A stretch of DNA of 8,951 nucleotides. Origin: Verrucomicrobiales bacterium (GTDB lineage Bacteria > Verrucomicrobiota > Verrucomicrobiia > Verrucomicrobiales > SKLO01). Made by a program: the position numbers and the translations under genes. Shown one piece after another: positions 1 to 7,386 of this stretch (position 1 is its first letter; each line of letters starts with the position of its first letter). The stretch covers positions 1 through 8,951 of the forward strand of contig SKLO01000174.1 of the NCBI GenBank assembly GCA_007123195.1. The letters are read 5' to 3'. The notes below the pieces were generated by a model, which saw only the letters and a list, made by a program, of their open reading frames with translations, did not search any database and was not told the DNA's origin.

Positions 1-330
1 CGGAACCGGTCACGCCCTGTGCGGAAACACTCCCATAACCCCCGCCACAGCAACTCCTCCCTTTGAAGACGGAAACAATCGGCATTGATGCCCCATAACA
101 ATCGGTTCGAACGCGACCCGACTGAGCCCGTCAAAGCCCTCATCAGCGGCATTTTTTTGTCCAAACCACCGAAAGCTGCCCGGAAAAGTTCAAATGAACA
201 TGTAAAATTCGAGAAATCGCTGCCCCAAGGGCTCTGAATTCCAAATAAAAAACCGGTTTAAATGCCATTATTATCTTGACCATGGCCTGATCATCCGGTT
301 TTATGGCGGGGTAGTCCCTACTATTCCGCC
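1..330. other. AT-richer intergenic region upstream of the ribbon-helix-helix gene
   Basis: No reading frame here looks coding on either strand. The stretch from about 150 to 305 is clearly richer in A and T than the rest of the window. It holds a T7 run (152-158) without a convincing stem before it, a 12-bp dyad GTTCA-aa-TGAAC (188-199), and an AACCGGTT palindrome (251-258). Two short words recur in the same order: CGGAAACA (22-29 and 70-77) and CCCATAAC (32-39 and 92-99). ACAATCGG also occurs twice (75-82 and 98-105). These could be binding sites, but no known motif is recognised. The upstream gene lies outside the window. Confidence 0.6.
276..324 (+). promoter_or_regulatory. Promoter region of the ribbon-helix-helix gene (two overlapping candidates)
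   Basis: A first candidate has -35 TTGACC (276-281), a 17-bp spacer and -10 TTTTAT (299-304). A second is the -10-like TACTAT (319-324), which ends 6 bp before the ATG and would place the transcript start at or next to the start codon. No good -35 belongs to the second. The second -10 lies inside a two-part inverted repeat (303-332), described under findings. Both calls are by eye against the sigma-70 consensus. Confidence 0.5.
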
Positions 331-558
331 ATGGCGCGCCGCACCAACACGACCCAATCGGTCCAGGTCACGATCTCCACCACGCCGGCGTACCATGCCG
401 TGCTGGAGAAGCTTGCCGAGTCGGGAATGTATGGGAAGAACCCGGCGGACGTGGCTTCGCGCCTGCTGACCGACCGCATCCTCGACGGCCTGGACACGAA
501 TGAGTTTGAAAACAAGCTGAAGAACAAGGACCGGCTGCTCGCCTTCGCCACCAGTTGA
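331..558 (+). CDS. Small ribbon-helix-helix-like putative DNA-binding protein
   Basis: The product has 75 residues. Its pattern fits a ribbon-helix-helix fold: a short beta strand QSVQVTIS (about residues 9-16), a first helix PAYHAVLEKLAES (19-31), a glycine-containing turn, and a second helix NPADVASRLLTDRILDGL (37-54), then a charged tail. Such proteins are usually dimeric repressors that place the strand pair in the DNA major groove and often control their own promoter. The ATG follows a -10-like TACTAT by 6 bp and has no Shine-Dalgarno. An inverted repeat overlaps this -10 and the start codon, which would suit self-repression. The family assignment is from pattern only; no target is known. 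It could be the antitoxin-like half of a pair with the next small gene, but nothing shows that the neighbour is a toxin. Confidence 0.7.
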   Translation: MARRTNTTQSVQVTISTTPAYHAVLEKLAESGMYGKNPADVASRLLTDRILDGLDTNEFENKLKNKDRLLAFATS

Positions 559-648
559 CCCCCTTCCGGCAGTGGCCGCCTGACCCTGCCACGACCGCCC
601 GTCTTTTTGTCTGCCACCCAACCCAACCCAAACCAGCACACCACCACC

Positions 649-831
649 ATGATCCTCGCTGAACCTCAGACCACCGCGCAACGCACCGGCCTCCGCCCCC
701 GCTCGATCGAACAGGGTCCCTCGGACGACCAGCTGCGCCAGCTCGCGCTCGAAATCATCCGGCTCGACCCCTCGCTGGCCCGCCAGCTTGAGCAATCGGG
801 CCAGCGCCGCCTCGCCGCCGGGCTTGCCTGA
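649..831 (+). CDS. Small protein of unknown function (60 residues)
   Basis: I do not recognise this protein. From the ATG at 649 it has 60 residues; the central segment SDDQLRQLALEIIRLDPSLARQLEQ (about 28-52) looks like one amphipathic helix or a helical hairpin rich in Gln, Leu and Arg. A TTG at 607 would add 14 polar residues, but the ATG is preferred because the intervening DNA is a low-complexity, G-poor A/C tract (about 615-648) typical of an unstructured leader. No SD precedes it. It lies 90 bp after the ribbon-helix-helix gene on the same strand, with no convincing terminator between, so co-transcription is plausible. A 5-bp hairpin, GGCTT/AAGCC (821-835), covers the stop codon. Confidence 0.5.
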   Translation: MILAEPQTTAQRTGLRPRSIEQGPSDDQLRQLALEIIRLDPSLARQLEQSGQRRLAAGLA

Positions 832-1121
832 AGCCTCCCCGGCTCGAGAACCGGCCGCCTTAACGCCGGTCGCCCCACGACGGACGGCGCCAGGCCCGTG
901 GCCGCCACTGCCCCATCAGGGGCGGAGGCCATGCCGACCGACTCCAAACCGGCCGCCGGACGGATTTCCTTCCGGCGGTCTGGCCCGCCTGATCGCCGGT
1001 CGGCCCGGGTGATCCGCTCTCGCGGATGTGGCGCGTCCGCGGTCGGCACGCCTGGCTTCGTCCCCATAACTTTTCAATCGTGACGGGTGGAGCTTTGCCC
1101 GTCTTCTGATATGCTCCCGGC
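832..1121 (+). other. Hairpin-rich intergenic region before the export lipoprotein gene
   Basis: No gene is supported in these 290 bp. At least four short perfect hairpins occur in a row: ACCGGC/GCCGGT (850-870, 9-nt loop); a CTGCCCC-ATCA-GGGGCGG stem (908-925) inside an outer GGCC/GGCC pair (900-930); CCGCCGGA/TCCGGCGG (953-978, 10-nt loop); and ATCCGC-tctc-GCGGAT (1012-1027). A GACGGG/CCCGTC dyad (1082-1103) ends 6 bp before the -10-like TATGCT. None is followed by a T run, so these are not typical intrinsic terminators. They may be a structured tail of the upstream transcript or operator sites; high GC alone makes some such stems expected. Confidence 0.45.
1110..1115 (+). promoter_or_regulatory. 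-10-like element for a leaderless start of the export lipoprotein gene
   Basis: TATGCT (1110-1115) matches the sigma-70 -10 consensus at four of six positions, including the first two and last bases, and is followed by 6 bp and then the ATG at 1122. No convincing -35 sits at 16-18 bp. There is no SD before the ATG. The GACGGG-N10-CCCGTC dyad at 1082-1103 covers the place where a -35 would be and could bind a regulator. Confidence 0.4.
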
Positions 1122-1910
1122 ATGAACTGGCGGAAACAATCGTCCACCCCGCATCTGGTGCAGGTGTCACTTGCTGCGGCGGTGGTGCTGTGCGCAGCCG
1201 TCGCCCTGACCGCCTGCTCCGGCATCAGCCGCCCGAGCGTGCCGGACTGGGTGCCGATGCTCGGCGGCGAGCGCGAAGCCGCCGATCCCTCCGGGCAGGC
1301 TCAAGATCCTGCGGCCGCTGACCAACCGCAGGCCGACGCTCCCGCCGAGTCCACCACCGCTTCCCTGACCAGCGCCGGATCCGACACCATTGATCTGGCA
1401 TCGAGCGACCCCCTGTTGCCCCCCCGACAGGGCGGTTTGCAACCCGGCGCCACCATGCGGGTGGCGGTGTATGAGGGACTGCGGTCCACCAGCCGGGTGT
1501 TGAACACCACGCTGACCGTGGATCCGGAGGGGCAGGTGACCGACCGGCGGCTGGGCGATGTCAGCGTGGCCGGAATGAGTCCGGACGAGGCATTGGGGGT
1601 CATCGAGACCGCGTTGCGGCTGAACCGGCCCAGCGCCCAGGCCACCACCACCCACCTGCTGCAGCTGAACGGCATCCCCGTGGTGCAGGTCCGCGGCGCC
1701 GTGGTGCGCGAGGATTTCCTGCCGCGCGGCGACGGCCTGACTTTGGGCGAGGCCCTGCAGCGCAGCGGCGGCTTCGGTCCCGGCGCCAACCCGGGCAAAG
1801 TTTACGTGATCCGCCGTGGACGGCGCGAGCTGCTGTATCTCAGCGACGAAGCGACCATGGGATTCCGCCTCAACGAGGGCGACATCGTTTCCGTTCCATG
1901 GGCGCTTTGA
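1122..1910 (+). CDS. Outer-membrane polysaccharide export lipoprotein (Wza-like, SLBB domain)
   Basis: The protein has 262 residues. It begins with a lipoprotein signal peptide: basic start (R4, K5), hydrophobic stretch 15-29, and lipobox LTAC with the acylated cysteine at 32. A low-complexity Ala/Asp/Gln/Ser linker follows to about residue 95. The segment from about 107 (GATMRVAVYEGL, TLTVDPEGQVTDRRLG, SPDEALGVIETALR) fits the polysaccharide export domain of Wza-type proteins. The final part (IPVVQVRGAVVREDFLPRG, LGEALQRSGGF, LNEGDIVSVPWAL) fits an SLBB domain. Such proteins form or support the outer-membrane channel for capsule or exopolysaccharide. At 262 residues it is shorter than Wza (about 380), and no polysaccharide synthesis gene is nearby, so its partner is unknown. 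The stop overlaps the start of the next gene by 13 bp, implying one transcript. Confidence 0.8.
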   Translation: MNWRKQSSTPHLVQVSLAAAVVLCAAVALTACSGISRPSVPDWVPMLGGEREAADPSGQAQDPAAADQPQADAPAESTTASLTSAGSDTIDLASSDPLLPPRQGGLQPGATMRVAVYEGLRSTSRVLNTTLTVDPEGQVTDRRLGDVSVAGMSPDEALGVIETALRLNRPSAQATTTHLLQLNGIPVVQVRGAVVREDFLPRGDGLTLGEALQRSGGFGPGANPGKVYVIRRGRRELLYLSDEATMGFRLNEGDIVSVPWAL

Positions 1911-2443
1911 ACCAGGAGGGAGGAGACACCCGGCCGTGGAATTCGCTGCTGATCTGGTTCAGTGCCGGGCTGGCCGCGCTGCTGCTGAGGCTCGGTGCCG
2001 CCGGGTTGCTGATGTGGCGCCACGGCATTGAGCATGGATTCGAGGCCTGGAACGGCCTCTGGCACGACGCCCCATGGCCCATGGCCGACGGCGTCGCCCA
2101 GCTCGGCCTGCCATGGCCGCCGGTGCTCGCCACCGTCGCCACCGTGATCGGGCTGGGCGGTTGCGTGCTGTGGGTGGCCGGCCTGCTGACCCGGCTGGCA
2201 TCGATCGGCATGATGACCGTGATCAGCGGTTACGCCGCCTACTTCTGGTTGGCCGGCAGCCAAACCGCGGCCGAACTGGCCGGAGTCTACTTCCTGATCG
2301 CCACCGCCCTGTTTGTCATGGGCGGCGGCCCCTTGTCGCTCGACCTGCTGCTGCGCCGTCGAACGAAGTCCCGCCCGAGCGAACCCGAGCGTCGTCCGCT
2401 GGTGACCCCGGCCCCCTCGCGCGGGCACGGCTGGCTGAAGTAG
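1898..2443 (+). CDS. DoxX-like integral membrane protein
   Basis: The protein has 181 residues with four predicted membrane helices at about 15-40, 76-97, 100-119 and 125-142. The arrangement and the ending MGGGPLSLDLLL (about 141-152) are typical of the DoxX family, small inner-membrane proteins linked in some bacteria to redox stress; the reaction is not established. A basic, proline-rich tail (about 153-181) is unlike the family core. The ATG at 1898 lies inside the last codons of the lipoprotein gene, so translation is probably coupled. The purine tract AGGAGGGAGGAG (1914-1925) is a strong Shine-Dalgarno sequence but lies downstream of this ATG, and no usual in-frame start (ATG, GTG or TTG) follows it at a suitable distance. 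The 3' 157 bp overlap the opposing gene. Confidence 0.7.
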   Translation: MGALNQEGGDTRPWNSLLIWFSAGLAALLLRLGAAGLLMWRHGIEHGFEAWNGLWHDAPWPMADGVAQLGLPWPPVLATVATVIGLGGCVLWVAGLLTRLASIGMMTVISGYAAYFWLAGSQTAAELAGVYFLIATALFVMGGGPLSLDLLLRRRTKSRPSEPERRPLVTPAPSRGHGWLK

Positions 2444-2952
2444 GCGGCTGCCACCGGTTCGGCCTTCAGCAGGGGCGGTGGCGCCTTGAAGGCGGGTGGC
2501 TTGGGCGCCGGCCCCGCCACCAGCCCCGGCTGGCGATGAATCGCCAGGCTGAGCCAGGCCGCCAGGCCGCACCACAGGACCATGGCCGCGGCCAGCGCCA
2601 TCCACAGGCCGGCATCGCCGTCGCCCATGCCGACGAGCATCATCCACACCCAGCCACAGGCCCCGGCCAGGTTGTAGATCACGCTGGCCACCCAGAAGCC
2701 GTCCCCCAGCCGGGCGCCGGCCCAGGTGCGCCCGTAGCCCACCAACAACGCCACACCCGCCAGCCACAGCAGCGGCGGCACGATCAGAAACACCCCGAGC
2801 AACGCCCACCAGGCCATCGGCAGCGCCAACAGGCCCGACACCACCGTCAGCGGACCCGCCAGCCGCCACCGCAGCCGTTTCAAGCCGGCATCGACCTCCG
2901 GCCCGGGTGCGGCCTGGCCACCGATGTGATGTCGCTTTGGTTCATTCGCCAT
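2287..2952 (-). CDS. Four-helix membrane protein of unknown function
   Basis: The product has 221 residues. It has four clear hydrophobic segments at about 34-50, 52-72, 86-107 and 115-138, rich in Trp, Leu, Gly and Met, after a charged N-terminus. I do not recognise a family. From 141 the chain is Pro/Ala/Lys-rich (KPPAFKAPPPLL), and from about 170 it becomes Arg/Ser-rich, exactly where the DNA also codes on the other strand for the doxX-like gene. The last 52 residues may therefore be a poorly constrained run-on after loss of an earlier stop. The case for a real gene rests on the helices, the ATG and a very good promoter: TATACT ends 7 bp before the ATG with TTTACA 16 bp further up. The mRNA would be leaderless or nearly so. 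Confidence 0.65.
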   Translation of the reverse strand: MANEPKRHHIGGQAAPGPEVDAGLKRLRWRLAGPLTVVSGLLALPMAWWALLGVFLIVPPLLWLAGVALLVGYGRTWAGARLGDGFWVASVIYNLAGACGWVWMMLVGMGDGDAGLWMALAAAMVLWCGLAAWLSLAIHRQPGLVAGPAPKPPAFKAPPPLLKAEPVAAAYFSQPCPREGAGVTSGRRSGSLGRDFVRRRSSRSSDKGPPPMTNRAVAIRK

Positions 2953-2959
2953 ATTTTTC

Positions 2960-2987
2960 AGTATATCCCGAAAGTTTCGTATGTAAA
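2960..2987 (-). promoter_or_regulatory. Strong sigma-70-type promoter for the four-helix membrane protein
   Basis: On the minus strand TTTACA (2982-2987) is five of six matches to the -35 consensus, followed by a 16-bp spacer and TATACT (2960-2965), five of six to the -10. The ATG begins 7 bp after the -10. The spacer holds a perfect 11-bp dyad, CGAAAGTTTCG (2969-2979), positioned so that a bound repressor would block RNA polymerase. Confidence 0.7.
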
Positions 2988-3014
2988 GATCTTTTGTCGC
3001 GGTCGATGACGGGC

Positions 3015-3043
3015 TTGGCGCGCCGGGCGCGCCGTGCTACAAG
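3015..3043 (+). promoter_or_regulatory. Candidate promoter of the sodium:solute symporter gene
   Basis: TTGGCG (3015-3020) and TACAAG (3038-3043) are four of six matches each to the -35 and -10 consensus with a 17-bp spacer. Two copies of the palindrome GGCGCGCC (3017-3024 and 3026-3033), one base apart, fill the spacer and could be an operator. The transcript would carry a C-rich leader of about 100 nt (to 3150) with CCAG repeats near 3121-3134 and no Shine-Dalgarno. Confidence 0.4.
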
Positions 3044-3150
3044 ACCCTCACCCGGTTGCGAGCCCCGCGCGCGCCCTCCTTCCGGGTGCCGACCCCGGTG
3101 CCGCATCACCCGCCCGCCCGCCAGCCAGCCAGCCACACCCCGTCACCCCC

Positions 3151-4749
3151 ATGCTCGCCATCACCACCTTTCTGCTGTTCACCGGCTCGGTCGCCGTGAT
3201 CGCCTTCCTCTGGACCCGCAAGGACGACCACCACACCGCCACCGGCTACTTCCTCGCCGGCCGCTCGCTGCCCTGGATCGTGGTCGCCGGCTCGCTGCTG
3301 CTCACCAACCTGTCGACCGAGCAACTGGTCGGCATCAACGGCGGCGCCTACGCCCACGGCATGATGCTCATGGCCTGGGAGGTGTTCGCCGCCGTCGCCA
3401 TGATCATCATGGCGGCCGTCTTTCTGCCGCGCTACCTGCGCGGCGGCATCGCCACCGTGCCGCAGTTCCTCGAGCAGCGTTACGACAAGACCACCCGTCG
3501 CCTCACCGGATTCCTGTTCCTGCTGTCCCTCACCATTGGCTTCATGCCGTTCGTGCTCTACTCGGGGGCCGTCGCCATGAACGGCCTGTTCGAGATCGAG
3601 GCCATGCTCGGCGTCACCCGCGACACCGCCATCTGGCTGATTGTCATCGCCGTAGGCCTGGTCGGCGGCGCCTACGCCGTGCTTGGAGGTCTCAAGGCGG
3701 TCGCCGTGTCCGACACCATCAACGGTGCCGGCCTGTTCATCGGCGGGCTCATGATCCCGGTGCTCGGGCTCATTGCGCTCGGCCAGGGCAGCTTCACCGA
3801 CGGCATCGGGGTCATCACCACCGAACACCCGGAGCGGCTCAACCCGATTGGCGGCGCCGACAGCAACATCCCCTGGGGCACCCTGATCACCGGCATGCTG
3901 CTGGTGCACCTGTTCTACTGGTGCACCAACCAGGCCATCGTCCAGCGCACCTTCGGCGCGCGCAGTCTGGCCGAGGGCCAGAAGGGCCTCATGTTCGCCG
4001 CCTTCATGAAGCTGCTCGGCCCGCTCTATCTGGTGCTGCCGGGCGTGATCGCCTGGCATTTGTTCCAAGGCGACCTGCCCGACCAGGACCAGGCTTACCC
4101 GGCGCTGGTGCGCGAGGTCCTGCCCACCGCCCTGGTCGGCTTCTTTGGGGCGGTCATTTTCGGCGCCGTGCTGTCGTCGTTCAACAGCGCCCTCAACAGC
4201 GCCTCCACCGTGTTCTCGCTGGACATCTACCGCGGCCTGCTGCGGCCCGACGCCAGCGACCGCGACGTCGTCCGCGCCGGGCGCATCTGCGGCTGCATCC
4301 TGGTGGCCATCGCGATTCTGGTGGCCCCGACCATCCGCTATGCCCCGGACGGATTGTTCGACCTGATGAAACAAATCACCGCCTTCTTCGAGATCCCGCT
4401 GCTCACCGTGATCGTGGTCGGATTTTTCACCAAGCACGTCTCCGCGCTCGCCGCCAAGGTCGGCTTGCTGGTCGGCATGGGCAACGCCGCGCTGCTCAAC
4501 CTGGTGCTCGACCGCACCTTCTTCGGGGTCGAACTCCACTGGCTCTACGTCGCCTTCATCAACTTCGTGCTGATGGTCATCGTCATGTTGGTGGTGGGCC
4601 GGTTGTCACCGCGCACGACCCCTTACGTGCCTCAAACCACCAACGAAGTCGACCTCACTCCCTGGCGCGGTCTGGTTCCCGCCAGCGTGCTGGTGCTGAT
4701 CGGGGTGGCCGGCATCTACATCCTGTTCACCTGGCTCGGCGTGCGCTGA
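3151..4749 (+). CDS. Sodium:solute symporter (SSS/SGLT family), probably a sugar transporter
   Basis: The protein has 532 residues, a usual length, with 13-14 predicted membrane helices. It resembles the Vibrio sodium/galactose symporter vSGLT throughout. After the first helix comes the family signature YFLAGRSLPW. Residues aligning by memory with vSGLT sugar-site positions are kept: Q58 in NLSTEQLVG, E77 in AWEVF, N260 in YWCTNQAIVQR and K287 in FAAFMKL. The sodium-site serines S342-S343 are in VLSSFNSALNS. The position of vSGLT Q428 appears to be Lys here (LMKQIT), so the substrate may differ from galactose. The ATG at 3151 is chosen because the family homology starts right there; a GTG at 3034 would add 39 Pro/Ala-rich residues with no membrane character. 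There is no SD. The 3' end overlaps recO by 34 bp, tail to tail. Confidence 0.9.
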   Translation: MLAITTFLLFTGSVAVIAFLWTRKDDHHTATGYFLAGRSLPWIVVAGSLLLTNLSTEQLVGINGGAYAHGMMLMAWEVFAAVAMIIMAAVFLPRYLRGGIATVPQFLEQRYDKTTRRLTGFLFLLSLTIGFMPFVLYSGAVAMNGLFEIEAMLGVTRDTAIWLIVIAVGLVGGAYAVLGGLKAVAVSDTINGAGLFIGGLMIPVLGLIALGQGSFTDGIGVITTEHPERLNPIGGADSNIPWGTLITGMLLVHLFYWCTNQAIVQRTFGARSLAEGQKGLMFAAFMKLLGPLYLVLPGVIAWHLFQGDLPDQDQAYPALVREVLPTALVGFFGAVIFGAVLSSFNSALNSASTVFSLDIYRGLLRPDASDRDVVRAGRICGCILVAIAILVAPTIRYAPDGLFDLMKQITAFFEIPLLTVIVVGFFTKHVSALAAKVGLLVGMGNAALLNLVLDRTFFGVELHWLYVAFINFVLMVIVMLVVGRLSPRTTPYVPQTTNEVDLTPWRGLVPASVLVLIGVAGIYILFTWLGVR

Positions 4750-5300
4750 CCGCCATCGACCGGCAGGGTTTCCCACAAGGCCTCGCGCTGCGGCGGCAGC
4801 CGCGCCAACAGGCCGCGCAACGCCGTCACCGCACCGCCCTCGTCCAGTTCGCCGAGCCCCAGCGCCGCGCACACCCGGCGTTCGAACCGTCCCAGCGCCG
4901 CCCGGCTCAGCCGTCCCTCGTCGCAGTAATCCAGCGCCGTTGCCAGCAGCGGCCACAACCCCTCCAGCGGTGCCTCCGGCTCGGTCACCGCCTCCACCAG
5001 CGCGCCGTAATACGAGGCCAGCTGCAGCCGCAGGTAATCGCGTGCCAGCCCGTGCCGGGCTCGGGACACCGACACCTCGCGCAGTTGGTGCAGGTCGCTG
5101 CGCCGGCTGCGCGCCAGCACCACCCCGGCGGAAAAGAACAGGTCCAGCCGGCCGCGGAACGGGCTGCCTGGCCGCAGCGCCCCCTTGGCCACCGTGCGGA
5201 TCACGCCCAGTTCCGGACTGGCCCAGGTGACGATCAGGCTGGTCTCGGTCAGCCTCGACCGGCGCAGCAGAATGGCTTCGGTGCTCTCCACGACAATCAA
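4716..5300 (-). CDS. recO: DNA repair and recombination mediator RecO
   Basis: The protein has 194 residues, shorter than most RecO (about 220-250). RecO works with RecR to load RecA on SSB-coated single-stranded DNA. The N-terminal OB fold is visible: ESTEAILLRRSRLTETSLIV, then GVIRTVAKGALRPGSPFRGRL (about 32-52, the typical KGARRP-S--RG run) and LHQLREV (70-76). The helical part follows (YLRLQLASYYGALVEAVTEPEAPLEGLWPLL). The end is short: there is no CxxC zinc motif and little after RFERRVCAALGLGEL. The start is taken as TTG 5300, but GTG at 5291 is equally possible; there is no ATG nearby and no SD. It is divergent from prfB with 46 bp between. A TATAGT -10-like hexamer on this strand (5333-5338) would give a leader of about 26 nt. 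Confidence 0.8.
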   Translation of the reverse strand: MIVVESTEAILLRRSRLTETSLIVTWASPELGVIRTVAKGALRPGSPFRGRLDLFFSAGVVLARSRRSDLHQLREVSVSRARHGLARDYLRLQLASYYGALVEAVTEPEAPLEGLWPLLATALDYCDEGRLSRAALGRFERRVCAALGLGELDEGGAVTALRGLLARLPPQREALWETLPVDGGQRTPSQVNRM

Positions 5301-5332
5301 AATCCGGGTTGCGGGAACCGGCGCCCGACCGC

Positions 5333-5340
5333 ACTATACG
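5333..5340. promoter_or_regulatory. Shared divergent -10 region between recO and prfB
   Basis: The eight bases ACTATACG read as TATAGT on the minus strand (5333-5338, five of six to the -10 consensus) toward recO and as TATACG on the plus strand (5335-5340) toward prfB. The plus-strand hexamer ends 6 bp before the prfB ATG. No strong -35 is visible for either direction. The two genes probably compete for polymerase here. This is inference from sequence only. Confidence 0.4.
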
Positions 5341-5346
5341 GGTTCC

Positions 5347-6486
<1,140 letters not shown>

Positions 6487-6490
<4 letters not shown>

Positions 6491-7263
6491 CAGCGATGAC
6501 CGCGCCCGACCCAGCCGCGCCGGAACCGGAGCCGCCCACGGATCCCGGTCACGCGTCACCGCCGGCGGGTGACCGCCAGGGCCAGCGCATCGACGTCATC
6601 ACCCTGTTCCCCGGCATTTGCCAGGCACCGCTGAGCGAGAGCATCCTCGGCCGCGCCCGCCGCGACGGCCTGCTCGACCTCCACGTCCACGACCTCCGGG
6701 AATTCGGCCTCGGCCGCCACCGTCAGGTCGACGACGAACCCTACGGCGGCGGCCCCGGCATGGTGCTGCGGCCGGAACCCGTGTTCGCCGCCCTCGATCA
6801 CGTGCGCGGCCTGTGCCCGGATTCGAACCCGGAGGTGCTGTTCATGACGCCCCAGGGCCGGCGCTTCGACCAGGCCATGGCCCGCGAACTGGCGCCCCGA
6901 CCCCACCTGATCCTCATCTGCGCCGCCTACGAGGGGCTCGACCACCGCGTCGTCGAGGTCTTGGTGGACCGTGAAATCTCGATCGGCGATTACGTGCTGA
7001 CCAACGGCGCCCTCGCCGCCGCCGTGCTCATCGACGCCGTCGTGCGGCTGCGCCCCGGTGTGCTCGGCGACGACCTTTCGGCGGTCGAGGAAAGCTTCAG
7101 CGACGGACTGCTCGAAGCCCCCCACTACACCCGCCCGCCCGAGTTCCATGGCCACGCCGTGCCCCCCGTGCTGCTGTCCGGCGACCACGGCCGCATTGCC
7201 GCCTGGCGCCGTGAGCAGTCGCTGGAGCGGACCCGGCAGAACCGCCCCGACCTGCTGCCCTGA
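6487..7263 (+). CDS. trmD: tRNA (guanine37-N1)-methyltransferase TrmD
   Basis: TrmD uses S-adenosylmethionine to make m1G37 in tRNAs with G36-G37 (the CUN-reading Leu tRNAs, Pro tRNAs and the CGG-reading Arg tRNA), which prevents +1 frameshifting. The protein has 258 residues. The core starts with RIDVITLFPG at about 34-43, preceded by a Pro/Asp-rich extension absent from E. coli TrmD. Conserved parts include DDEPYGGGPGMVLRPEP (about 79-95), AAYEGLD (146-152), SIGDYVLTNGA of the trefoil knot, R187 (matching Arg154 of E. coli) and HYTRPPEFHG. At the place of the catalytic Asp169 there is E202 (AVEESF), and the usual GRYEG is AAYEG. The start overlaps the prfB stop (ATGA), so translation is coupled. 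TrmD is more often found with rpsP, rimM and rplS; none of these is here. Confidence 0.93.
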
Positions 7264-7386
7264 GCATCGGCCGTCGGACGCTCGTTAGCGATCGGCGGGA
7301 TCGTCAGCCGACCTCGTGTGCTGTCTGTGGAGTATCCGCCCACCAGCGCCACCCCATGGCGCGGCGCCCCCCGTCGGCGGGGCCCC

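Noticed and set aside
120..160. Intrinsic terminator at the T7 run upstream of the first gene
   Set aside because: No stable stem directly precedes the T run.
559..648. Intrinsic terminator between the two small genes (GGCAG/CTGCC stem, T5 at 604-608)
   Set aside because: The stem is only 5 bp with a 13-nt loop and the T run starts 14 nt after it, too far for a normal terminator.
70..1142. The 12-bp exact repeat CGGAAACAATCG (70-81 and 1131-1142) as a strong signal on its own
   Set aside because: A few exact 12-bp repeats are expected by chance in 9 kb, and the second copy lies within coding sequence; kept only as part of a low-interest note.
3034..3150. Upstream GTG start for the symporter
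   Set aside because: It adds 39 Pro/Ala-rich residues without membrane character, overlaps the candidate promoter, and the family homology begins at ATG 3151.
3106..4539. A 477-codon minus-strand frame antisense to the symporter gene
   Set aside because: Composition is Gly/Asp/Glu/Gln/His-rich and repetitive, the usual antisense shadow of a membrane protein gene.
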